Part shown: positions 1-5,469 of the stretch, piece by piece
How positions within the stretch are numbered: position 1 is the first letter of the stretch
How the letters are laid out: every line of letters starts with the position of its first letter
DNA from: Leucobacter_A sp035514995
GTDB taxonomy: Bacteria > Actinomycetota > Actinomycetes > Actinomycetales > Microbacteriaceae
Assembly (NCBI GenBank): GCA_035514995.1
Contig: DATJCC010000111.1
Location: 1 to 5,469 of the forward strand
Length of the DNA stretch: 5,469 nucleotides
Direction: 5' to 3'
The notes under the pieces: generated by a model
Seen by the model: the letters and a program-made list of their open reading frames with translations, nothing else
The model's database searches: none
What the model was told of the DNA's origin: nothing
Program-made: the position numbers and the translations under genes

Positions 1-92
1 AATAATTCGTGAATTAATATTCACTTCAGCATAAGCGGTCTTGCAACCGTCTCGATTTCAGTGTTTTGGGCATATCAGGGTAACTTAAACAT
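1..92. other. Leader region upstream of ispE
   Basis: No complete gene is present. In frame 2 the sequence is open from the window edge to a TAA at 32-34 (last residues RELIFTSA), so the end of an upstream plus-strand gene is possible, but ten residues are too few to identify it. In many actinobacteria rsmA (ksgA) precedes ispE; I cannot confirm that here. A short inverted repeat lies at 9-14 and 19-24 (GTGAAT/ATTCAC, 4-base loop). It has no T-run after it, so it is not a clear terminator. I see no convincing -35/-10 pair for ispE. Confidence 0.3.
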
Positions 93-1058
93 ATGGACCC
101 CAAACTGTCTGTGGCTCCGGTTAGCGCAAAAGCACCCGGAAAGATCAACATATGCTTCAGTGTAGGTAGTTTGCGCCCAGATGGCACTCGTGGAGTAGCT
201 ACGCTTTATCAGGCGGTCTCAATTTACGACACCGTTATAGCACACCCAAGCGCAGATTTCTCTCTTCAACAGGTCGGTTCAATCGGATATGGCACAGTTT
301 CGTCATCTGAAAACAATTTAGCGATGCGATCGGCAAGACTTCTAGCTGAAACTTTCGAAGTTAAAAGCGGGGTGCGGCTTGAGATTAACAAAAAAATTCC
401 ACGTGGGGCGGGGATGAGCGGCGGTTCAGCTGACGCAGCAGCTGCTCTTGTTGCATGTAACGAGCTTTGGGGGCTTAATCTTGAGCGGGCTCAACTGCAT
501 GAAATTGCTGTAAAGATCGGTGCTGATGTTAGTTTTGCGTTGGATGGAGGAACAGCTGTAGGAACCGGACACGGCGATGAATTTAGTCAAGCTTTAAGTG
601 TTGGGACATACCATTGGGTGATAGTGCCGGTTGGCCCCAGGCTAGACGAAGATACAGCTCTCAGCGTGCTTGATAAACACAGACATCAAAACCGGGCAAT
701 TATCGGTGATGGAGATGAGGTGCCCCTTGTTAGCCTTGATACTCTTTTAGCGATCCGCTCTGGGAGTGCAGAGCGGCTAGCTGAAACTGTTAGAAATGAT
801 GTTCAGGCGGCGAGCTTTAAGCTGGAGCCAGAATTAGCAAGGGTTTGTGAATACGGTGAGCAGAATGGAGCGCTAGTTGGAGTGATGCTTGCGATGGGGC
901 CTGCACTAGCCTTTTTAGTGCAAGACGAGGGCGAGGCTTCTAAATTGCAACATAAACTATCTGATTTTGGTCAAAAGAGCATTGCCGCTTGGGGCCCGGT
1001 TGGAGGGGCCAGACTCACAGAAACGCGCGGTACAATTTTAGAAGGAAAATTTTTTTAA
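93..1058 (+). CDS. ispE: 4-diphosphocytidyl-2-C-methyl-D-erythritol kinase (IspE), divergent active site
   Basis: IspE uses ATP to phosphorylate the 2-hydroxyl of CDP-methylerythritol, a cytosolic step of the MEP route to isoprenoids. The 321-residue protein has the family's usual length and the GHMP-kinase layout: APGKIN at 14-19 with the expected catalytic Lys17, the Gly-rich ATP loop at 102-116 (GMSGGSADAA), GADVSF with catalytic Asp145, a GGTAVGTG block at 152-159, and a C-terminal GPVGGAR block typical of actinobacterial IspE. The start is secure because an in-frame stop lies at 81-83 and ATG 93 is the first start after it; the ribosome site (AGGG, 77-80) is weak and rather distant. Oddities: the GYH triplet that normally contacts the cytidine is GTR (residues 31-33), the usual GLSTP-like loop is replaced by PRLDED, and motif III (SGSGPT in relatives) is LAMGPA (266-271). 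A specialised or weakened kinase, or a paralogue, is therefore possible. Family assignment is firm; exact activity is less so. Confidence 0.88.
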   Translation: MDPKLSVAPVSAKAPGKINICFSVGSLRPDGTRGVATLYQAVSIYDTVIAHPSADFSLQQVGSIGYGTVSSSENNLAMRSARLLAETFEVKSGVRLEINKKIPRGAGMSGGSADAAAALVACNELWGLNLERAQLHEIAVKIGADVSFALDGGTAVGTGHGDEFSQALSVGTYHWVIVPVGPRLDEDTALSVLDKHRHQNRAIIGDGDEVPLVSLDTLLAIRSGSAERLAETVRNDVQAASFKLEPELARVCEYGEQNGALVGVMLAMGPALAFLVQDEGEASKLQHKLSDFGQKSIAAWGPVGGARLTETRGTILEGKFF

Positions 1059-1063
1059 GGGGA
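1057..1063 (+). promoter_or_regulatory. Ribosome binding site of the small Cys-rich gene
   Basis: AAGGGGA overlaps the TAA stop of ispE (1056-1058) and lies five bases before ATG 1069. This is the best Shine-Dalgarno match on the plus strand here. It is a main reason to accept the 44-codon gene as real and suggests coupled translation with ispE. Confidence 0.6.
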
Positions 1064-1068
1064 CGATT

Positions 1069-1203
1069 ATGGCTCAAGAATACTTTATTGATACAAACCC
1101 TGTTGATCCGGCTACATTAGAACCGGTAGTTCCAGAGGGTGTCGAAGATTTATTGCAGGAAGAATCTGGTGGTTGCTGCGGTGGAGCCTGCTGCCAAGGC
1201 TAA
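1069..1203 (+). CDS. Small acidic protein with Gly/Cys-rich C-terminal tail
   Basis: This 44-residue product is not one I recognise. It starts MAQEYFIDTNPVDPATLEPV, continues with an acidic stretch rich in Glu and Pro, and ends in a tail of Gly34, Gly35, Cys36-Cys37, Gly38-Gly39, Ala40, Cys41-Cys42, Gln, Gly. There is no signal peptide or membrane segment. Support for a real gene is the ribosome site at 1057-1063, the ten-base gap after ispE, and strongly biased composition (no Lys, Arg, His or Trp; all four Cys at the end). The CC-x3-CC arrangement could bind a soft metal (Cu, Zn) or an Fe-S cluster, or be oxidised to disulphides. The layout of acidic leader, Gly-Gly, then short Cys/Gly core also resembles a ribosomally made peptide precursor, but no modification or export gene lies beside it. 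Function is unknown; the plus-strand cluster appears to end here. Confidence 0.68.
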   Translation: MAQEYFIDTNPVDPATLEPVVPEGVEDLLQEESGGCCGGACCQG

Positions 1204-1212
1204 ACGTATCTT

Positions 1213-1233
1213 AAAAAATTAGCGTATCTGCTA
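1213..1233 (-). terminator. Weak candidate terminator of the minus-strand operon
   Basis: Read on the minus strand, TAGC (including the response regulator stop) pairs with GCTA across a six-base loop (1233-1220), followed by a run of six T (1218-1213). The stem has only four base pairs, so efficiency would be low. The T-run is the clearest transcription-end signal in the convergent gap. The CGTATCT sequence also occurs twice here (1205-1211 and 1223-1229) as a direct repeat. Confidence 0.3.
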
Positions 1234-1851
1234 GAGGAGACCTTTTTCTTGAGCGACGCTAATAGCTCGCGATCGGCTTTCAACACCTAACTTTGTGAAG
1301 ATGTGCACCAAGTGACTTTTCACGGTTGCCTCTGAAACAAACAGTGCAGAACTGATTTCTTTATTTGTCTGCCCAGATGCGAGCAGATTTAAAACTTCGA
1401 CCTCACGAGCGGTCAGTTTTGGCAGTGGATTGCGAATACTGTCTAAAACACGTTCTGAAATTTCGGGAGTTAGAACTAGCTCTCCTTTAGCAGCCCGAGT
1501 TATTGCATCGATTATGGTTTGTGGCGGTACATCTTTAAGCAGGTACCCGACCGCTCCTGCCTCTATAGCGCCAATTACTTCAGCGTCTCTGTCAAAAGTT
1601 GTGAGCATGATGACAGCTGGTTTATTATCAAGCAGCTGCAAAGCTTTCGTGGTCTCGATACCGTCGATTCCATCACCCAGCCGTAGGTCACAAAGAACCA
1701 CATCGGGAGAAAGCTCTGTGCTCAACGCAATCGCTTCTTCGCCAGTAGCCGCTTCTCCTACAACCACTACAGCAGAAGAAGTTTGCAGAACGGCTAAGAG
1801 CCCGCTTCGCACAACCGGATGGTCATCGATCAAAAGAACTTTTATAGTCAC
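1231..1851 (-). CDS. NarL/LuxR-family response regulator
   Basis: This is a two-domain cytosolic transcription regulator of 206 residues, the usual length of the family. The receiver domain (about 3-120) has the acidic pair Asp9-Asp10, the phospho-acceptor Asp55 in VVLCDLRLGDG, Thr84 in the LTT motif and Lys106 in YLLKD; all switch residues are present. A LuxR-type helix-turn-helix follows at about 146-205 (LTAREVEVLNLLASGQTNKE, then VSEATVKSHL), which binds DNA as a phosphorylation-promoted dimer in this family. The start is GTG, overlapping the kinase stop as GTGA, so the two are translationally coupled. It should be phosphorylated by the adjacent kinase. By analogy with B. subtilis YdfI its target is probably the promoter of the transporter operon it belongs to; the repeats at 5359-5407 and 5234-5248 are candidate sites. 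That target is inference; the family call is firm. Confidence 0.95.
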   Translation of the reverse strand: MTIKVLLIDDHPVVRSGLLAVLQTSSAVVVVGEAATGEEAIALSTELSPDVVLCDLRLGDGIDGIETTKALQLLDNKPAVIMLTTFDRDAEVIGAIEAGAVGYLLKDVPPQTIIDAITRAAKGELVLTPEISERVLDSIRNPLPKLTAREVEVLNLLASGQTNKEISSALFVSEATVKSHLVHIFTKLGVESRSRAISVAQEKGLL

Positions 1852-3119
1852 TGTGGTTCCTTGAAATTTGTTTTATGTTGATTTTTATCGAGGGGTAAAA
1901 ACGCCGATATTGATGTTCCAACACCCGGATTGCTTGCGACATCGATCCCGCCACCGAGTTCACGCATCCGGTCGCGCATAAACCGCAAACCGTAGCCGGT
2001 TAGATCCGCATCTTCAGCTTCTTCCCAACTCGAAGCGTCGAACCCAACACCGTCATCTACTACGTCTAAGCGCACAAAGTCACCCACGTCTGTTAACGAA
2101 ACAACAAGCTTATTTGCGTGGGAATGTAATCTGACATTAGCGATTGCAGACTGCGCTGCACGAAGAAACGCTATCTCAGCCTCATCTGAAAGAGTGGGCA
2201 GTGTTCTATCGGTTTGTAGTTTCGTTTCTAAATCTGTTTGTTCCTGTAACTGCTTTATCATATGTTTCAGAGCTGACGTTAACGTGCTTGACTCCAACTC
2301 TGAAGGCGTGAGCGCGGCGATAATTCTGCGCACATCAGTGAGGCTTTCAGCTGCAAGAGTTTCTATCTGTTTAAGCGTCTGTGACACTTGCTCGTCAAGT
2401 AACCTCGTTGTCTCAGCGTGGGCGAGTAGCCGAATCGAGGAGAGAACTTGTGCGATTGTGTCATGAATATCACGCGAGATGCGAGTACGCTCGGCTACCG
2501 CGCCGGAGTGTCGCTGGGACAGAGCGAGCTCAACCTGCAGGTCAGCCATTTCTTTATGCGTCTCTTTTAGTGAGGTAACTAATCTCTCTCTTTCTACAGC
2601 ATCACGAAGCAGCTGTAGGTATCCACGGGAGATCCCAAAAGCGAAAACACCACCGATGAGTGGCCCAAAAATATTTGCGTATTGTGTTTCGCCACTGTGC
2701 ATTATCGGTGCGATAGTAACTACTATAAAAATTAAAATTGAAAAGGGGATCCCCCACCGTAGCGGAAGTAGGTGCCCCGCAAGGAGCCACAATAAAAATG
2801 CGACCCAAACAAATTCTGGCGATACGGCAACAGAAACAACCCAGACTGCAAAAAACCCGATCAGCCATAGAGCGACAGCGCGGGAGGATTCACTTTTTGA
2901 AGTAAGAATCACACCTGCGGTGTGCCAAGCAAAAACTGCAAACGCAGCACCTATTGCCGCCGGTGCCCAGACGCCAGCATTAATTGCTCGAGCAGCCCCT
3001 ATGACTGTTAACAAAACCGCGATTAAATGCTGCCCGAGCTCCATCATTTTGAGCAGGTTTAGTGTATTGCTGGGACCAGCTTCGGGTTTATGGTTGAGCG
3101 GTGATGCGACGAGACTCAT
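1848..3119 (-). CDS. NarL-type (HisKA_3) membrane sensor histidine kinase
   Basis: This 423-residue protein is the sensor partner of the response regulator downstream. After a hydrophilic start of about 27 residues come about six hydrophobic segments (roughly 28-46, 53-73, 83-100, 103-120, 122-140, 150-168) with very short loops, so there is no large external sensor domain; such kinases are thought to sense within or near the membrane. A charged, coiled-coil-like stretch follows (170-210). The HisKA_3 dimerisation helix has phospho-acceptor His219 in ISRDIHDTIAQ. The ATPase domain shows the N-box Asn328 in SAIANVRLHSHA, the G1 motif DDGVGFD (355-361) and the G2 motif GYGLRFMRDRM (375-385). 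The Glu usually four residues before the N-box Asn is Ser324, a change I believe also occurs in some actinobacterial kinases. ATG 3119 follows the transporter stop by 16 bases, with a loosely spaced AAGGTAG (3137-3131). Signal unknown; an envelope-active compound exported by the neighbour is plausible. Confidence 0.94.
   Translation of the reverse strand: MSLVASPLNHKPEAGPSNTLNLLKMMELGQHLIAVLLTVIGAARAINAGVWAPAAIGAAFAVFAWHTAGVILTSKSESSRAVALWLIGFFAVWVVSVAVSPEFVWVAFLLWLLAGHLLPLRWGIPFSILIFIVVTIAPIMHSGETQYANIFGPLIGGVFAFGISRGYLQLLRDAVERERLVTSLKETHKEMADLQVELALSQRHSGAVAERTRISRDIHDTIAQVLSSIRLLAHAETTRLLDEQVSQTLKQIETLAAESLTDVRRIIAALTPSELESSTLTSALKHMIKQLQEQTDLETKLQTDRTLPTLSDEAEIAFLRAAQSAIANVRLHSHANKLVVSLTDVGDFVRLDVVDDGVGFDASSWEEAEDADLTGYGLRFMRDRMRELGGGIDVASNPGVGTSISAFLPLDKNQHKTNFKEPQ
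1857..1862 (-). promoter_or_regulatory. Ribosome binding site of the response regulator
   Basis: On the minus strand AAGGAA lies five bases before the GTG start at 1851, inside the last codons of the kinase gene. This supports GTG as the start and coupling with the kinase. Confidence 0.6.
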
Positions 3120-3135
3120 GTTTTAATTGTCTACC

Positions 3136-5226
3136 TTAATTCTGTATCTTGCTCGGCCACCAAATCTTGTTGCCCACTAGGCTGAAAATTGCTGGCACTA
3201 TCACTGTGCGCACAATTAGCGTATCGACAATTACACCAACACCAACGATCAAACCTAGTTGCCCGAGTGTAACAAGAGGCAGTAGGCCTAACGCTGCAAA
3301 TACTGCCGCAAGCACAATACCTGCACTCGTAATAACACTCCCTGTGTGTGTTACAGCTTCAATCATGCCGGGCCGAGTACCAAGCTCAATGGCTTCAGTG
3401 CGGGCACGATGCACAAGGAATATGGTGTAATCAATGCCCAATGCAACCAAGAAGAGAAAAGCTAGCACAGGAACCTGCAAATCGAGGGCATTTTGATCAA
3501 AAAGAACTCGGCTTAGCCACGCGCCCGCACCGATCGCAGCTATTGCACTTGCAAGGTTCACTATCAGAAGCAAAACTGGTGCTAAGAAAGAGCGTAAAAG
3601 CACTAAGAGAACAATGAAACTGACACCCAAGACAAGGGGAGCAATAAGTAAAAGATCTTGTTGATTTCCGGATCTGGCATCAAGATCGGTCGCTACGGAG
3701 CCTCCAACAAGTGCACCGGAGTCTTTTATACCGTGCACATAGTCACGTATCTGCACTATCTGATCCAAACTCTCATCGGAGCTTGGGGCGTACTCACTTG
3801 TAATCATTATCTTGGTGAGAGTTTCGTCAGGCGAGATTCCTACCGGGTGAGCCCGCACTACACCGTCTAAATCAGTGACCACTGTAAGAATCTCTTTAGC
3901 GGATTCGCTTTTGGTTATCACAAAAATAGGTGCGGCTTCTCCCGCCGGAAAATGCTTAGATAAAACTTCGAGACCAATCGCCGAATCAGACTTTGTGCGG
4001 AATTTCTCCATTTGATCTAGGCCCACAGAAGTGCCGATGAGACCGGTAGCCATTATCGCCAGTAAGAGAGCGCCTGCTATTAAACTTACAACAGGTCTCC
4101 CCACGACCTTTAGTGCTATAGACCTCCAGATTGAACCGCGTTTATTGATTTTAAGATCGGTTTCAGATTCACCCGATGAAGCCTCTTGGTGTTTAGGTAT
4201 AAAGGGCCAGAAAATTCTGCGGCCACAAACAGCAAGAAAAGAAGGCAGCACAAAGATGGCTGCGGCCATCGCAATGATTAGACCGATAGCGGCGGGTATC
4301 CCGAGTCCCCTAGTTAAAGGAATGGTCGCGAGAAGAAGTGTTAAGAGAGCTAGCACCACTGTCACATTGGAAGCTAAAATGGCTGGCACAGTTTTACGCC
4401 ATGCGACTGCTAAAGCGTCACGGTGATCAGCATGTTTTGCGAGTTCTTCACGGTACCTAGAAATCAGAAGCAGTGCATAGTTCGTGCCAGCACCAAAAAC
4501 AAGCACGCTGATGATGCCAGAATCAAACTCTAACTCCCACGCTTCACCTGCCGCCGCTGTTATTCTGCCAGCTAGCCCATCTGCTAATGCAACTACAGTT
4601 AGCGGAATCAGCCACAGTATGGGGGATCGGTACGTAACAATTAAAAGGATCGCGACAATCAAAATCGTTGCTAGTAACAGCGTGAAATCTGCACCGTCGA
4701 AAGCAGATGCAATATCAGCTCCAAACGCTGGCCCTCCCGTCACATGTGTTACGATTCCGGCTGGTGTTGCATCAGCTAAATCTGTTCTAATAGCTTTTAT
4801 AATCTCGGCTGTTTCTGTATTACTATCGCCAACCTCAATTGGCGTAATTATTACAGCAGCCTCGCCATCATCGCTTAGCATAGGACCTGAAGTTGTAGCT
4901 ATCGCGGTTTCATCTTTATTAGTGTTTTGACTCAGTTCGATTCGTTTGTCCAGTATCGGTAGAAGGACATCTAGGCTTTTAATGTTTTCACCTGAAAGCT
5001 TCGATCCGTCATCTTTTACGGCAACTATAAGAACTGATTGCGTGGCCGCATCGTCAAATTCTTGTAATAGAGCAGCGACCTGCATTGACTCAGAATCAAC
5101 TGGCGCTTGCCCCTCTCGCTGAGGAGCCTTTGAACCACTAAATACACCAAAAAAAGTAGTCATTATTATTAAAGCCAGCCCTAGCGTAACCCAAGCGCCT
5201 CGACGTGAAACCAATTTATTGCTCAT
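3136..5226 (-). CDS. MMPL/RND-superfamily transporter (YdfJ-like)
   Basis: This is an inner-membrane, proton-driven exporter of the MMPL family; substrates range from lipids to drugs and cannot be read from sequence. From ATG 5226 it has 696 residues in two similar halves: helix 1 (11-29), outer loop (30-179), helices 2-6 (about 180-332), a polar cytosolic linker (340-376), helix 7 (377-399), outer loop (400-524) and helices 8-12 (about 525-684). It is far shorter than mycobacterial MmpL3 and near the size of B. subtilis YdfJ. The second half has the proton-relay pair Asp599-Tyr600 in LGIDYTIFLVHR, but the first has Asn249-Tyr250 in FGAGTNYALLLISRYR where family members usually have Asp-Tyr. 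The open frame runs up to TTG 5289 and ATG 5262. I chose 5226 because it leaves a normal short tail before helix 1 and fits the candidate promoter at 5254-5282; no start has a good ribosome site. It is first in the operon with the kinase and regulator. Confidence 0.92.
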   Translation of the reverse strand: MSNKLVSRRGAWVTLGLALIIMTTFFGVFSGSKAPQREGQAPVDSESMQVAALLQEFDDAATQSVLIVAVKDDGSKLSGENIKSLDVLLPILDKRIELSQNTNKDETAIATTSGPMLSDDGEAAVIITPIEVGDSNTETAEIIKAIRTDLADATPAGIVTHVTGGPAFGADIASAFDGADFTLLLATILIVAILLIVTYRSPILWLIPLTVVALADGLAGRITAAAGEAWELEFDSGIISVLVFGAGTNYALLLISRYREELAKHADHRDALAVAWRKTVPAILASNVTVVLALLTLLLATIPLTRGLGIPAAIGLIIAMAAAIFVLPSFLAVCGRRIFWPFIPKHQEASSGESETDLKINKRGSIWRSIALKVVGRPVVSLIAGALLLAIMATGLIGTSVGLDQMEKFRTKSDSAIGLEVLSKHFPAGEAAPIFVITKSESAKEILTVVTDLDGVVRAHPVGISPDETLTKIMITSEYAPSSDESLDQIVQIRDYVHGIKDSGALVGGSVATDLDARSGNQQDLLLIAPLVLGVSFIVLLVLLRSFLAPVLLLIVNLASAIAAIGAGAWLSRVLFDQNALDLQVPVLAFLFLVALGIDYTIFLVHRARTEAIELGTRPGMIEAVTHTGSVITSAGIVLAAVFAALGLLPLVTLGQLGLIVGVGVIVDTLIVRTVIVPAIFSLVGNKIWWPSKIQN

Positions 5227-5233
5227 ATAATCA

Positions 5234-5248
5234 ATTTCAGCAAGATAC
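5234..5248 (-). repeat. Inverted single copy of the 15-bp element
   Basis: On the minus strand this reads GTATCTTGCTGAAAT. It matches the plus-strand copy at 5363-5377 (GTGTCTTGCTGAAAT) at 14 of 15 positions, in opposite orientation. It sits eight bases before the transporter ATG, in the predicted leader of the mRNA, about 115 bp from the tandem copies. It may be an operator half of a looped complex or an RNA-pairing element; chance is less likely at this length but not excluded. Confidence 0.5.
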
Positions 5249-5253
5249 TGAGT

Positions 5254-5282
5254 TTTATACATCGCAAGCGCGTTTGAAACAA
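5254..5282 (-). promoter_or_regulatory. Candidate promoter of the transporter-kinase-regulator operon
   Basis: Read on the minus strand, TTGTTT (5282-5277) and TATAAA (5259-5254) are separated by 17 bases. The -10 matches five of six consensus bases; the -35 is poor (three of six), as expected for a promoter that needs an activator. Transcription would begin near 5247 and give a leader of about 20 bases before ATG 5226. It lies within the extended reading frame from TTG 5289, which argues against that longer start. Confidence 0.33.
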
Positions 5283-5289
5283 CTATCAA

Positions 5290-5469
5290 TCAAAAGGTTG
5301 ATGTTGCAACTGCCGGTCACAGACAAAAACTGTTTTAACGACAATAACTCTTTTGGCAAAATGTGTCTTGCTGAAATGTGTCTTGCTGAAAGGTTCCTTG
5401 ATGAAGCGAGGAATGTTAGTGCGCTATAGCGGTCGATTCAGATTAGTTATGAACTTCAAAGGTGCCGGC
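5290..5469. other. Right-edge intergenic region
   Basis: Besides the 15-bp repeats this stretch contains a perfect 10-bp palindrome, CGCTATAGCG, at 5422-5431. At the edge, ATG 5449 opens a plus-strand frame of only seven codons (MNFKGAG) that runs off the window without a clear ribosome site; on the minus strand the same bases could be the end of a gene (stop at 5445-5443). Neither can be called. I see no complete gene here. Confidence 0.35.
5359..5407 (+). repeat. Tandem 15-bp direct repeat upstream of the transporter operon
   Basis: The unit GTGTCTTGCTGAAAT occurs at 5363-5377 and again directly after it at 5378-5392 (last base G). The exact period of 15 holds from 5359 to 5391. A third, degenerate unit follows at 5393-5407 (about 10 of 15 matches). 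A nearly identical inverted copy is at 5234-5248. The array lies about 80-110 bp upstream of the candidate -35. Tandem repeats upstream of an MMPL operon suit a NarL-type regulator, and I recall a tandem-repeat site described for B. subtilis YdfI, though its sequence there is different. The unit length is a multiple of three and both strands stay open across it, so a coding origin cannot be excluded. Confidence 0.6.

Noticed and set aside
31..60. Part of a tRNA or other structured RNA in the leader
   Set aside because: The short GCGGT/ACCGT pairing has no cloverleaf around it and no terminal CCA or T-arm pattern.
888..905. ispE as a pseudogene because motif III is degenerate
   Set aside because: The frame is full length with no stop or frameshift, catalytic residues are present and a well-formed gene is coupled to it; divergence is a better reading than decay.
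1069..1203. Cysteine-responsive attenuator leader peptide
   Set aside because: Mycobacterial Cys-rich leader frames precede a cysteine or sulphur gene on the same strand. Here the peptide is last on the plus strand and faces convergent genes, so there is nothing downstream to attenuate.
1430..1864. 144-codon plus-strand frame opposite the response regulator
   Set aside because: Antisense to a gene with all expected motifs; low-complexity Ser/Thr composition typical of a shadow frame.
2479..3126. 215-codon plus-strand frame opposite the histidine kinase
   Set aside because: It lies entirely antisense to the kinase, has no family features, and is rich in Ser, Thr, Ala and Lys/Arg as expected of the complement of membrane-helix codons.
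4484..4930. 148-codon plus-strand frame opposite the transporter
   Set aside because: Rich in Ala, Ser, Ile and Val in the pattern produced by reading the reverse of membrane helices; no ribosome site or family motif.
5205..5429. 74-codon plus-strand frame containing MCLAEMCLAE
   Set aside because: It overlaps the start of the transporter and its promoter region, lacks a good ribosome site, and its peptide repeat simply reflects the 15-bp DNA repeat; noted under the repeat instead.

Overview
The window reads as a piece of chromosome from an actinobacterium with a moderate to low GC content (roughly 45-50 % by eye). The IspE protein has the actinobacterial pattern (APGKIN, then VATLYQAVS, GGSADAAAAL and a C-terminal GPVGGAR block). 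A reduced or aquatic Micrococcales/Microbacteriaceae-type genome is my best guess, but this is inference from protein style and not a phylogeny. Genes are tightly packed, with coupled or overlapping ends and short spacers. I see no tRNA, rRNA, CRISPR array, insertion sequence or phage gene.

Left part, plus strand (1-1203): after a short leader comes ispE, a GHMP-fold kinase of the MEP isoprenoid pathway. It keeps the catalytic Lys and Asp and the Gly-rich ATP loop, but several substrate-site and motif-III positions that are usually conserved are changed. Ten bases after its stop, behind a good ribosome binding site, lies a 44-codon gene. Its product has an acidic N-terminal part and a Gly/Cys tail with two Cys-Cys pairs. 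I do not recognise it; a metal-binding peptide and a ribosomally made peptide precursor are both possible.

Right part, minus strand (5226 down to 1231): a three-gene operon read in the order transporter, sensor kinase, response regulator. The first gene encodes a 12-helix MMPL/RND-superfamily transporter. Sixteen bases later comes a NarL-type (HisKA_3) membrane histidine kinase. A four-base GTGA overlap leads into a NarL/LuxR response regulator. The gene content and protein sizes match the Bacillus subtilis YdfJ transporter with its YdfH/YdfI two-component system, so the working model is a kinase-regulator pair that senses an envelope stress or compound and controls its own exporter. The two groups converge at about 1204-1230.

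Right edge (5227-5469): the upstream region of the transporter operon. It holds a possible promoter, a tandem 15-bp repeat, one nearly identical inverted copy of that repeat just before the transporter ATG, and a 10-bp palindrome. The repeat set is a candidate control site for the operon. The points I find most worth a second look are the Cys-tail peptide, the altered IspE active site, the Asp-to-Asn change in the first proton-relay motif of the transporter, and the 15-bp repeats.
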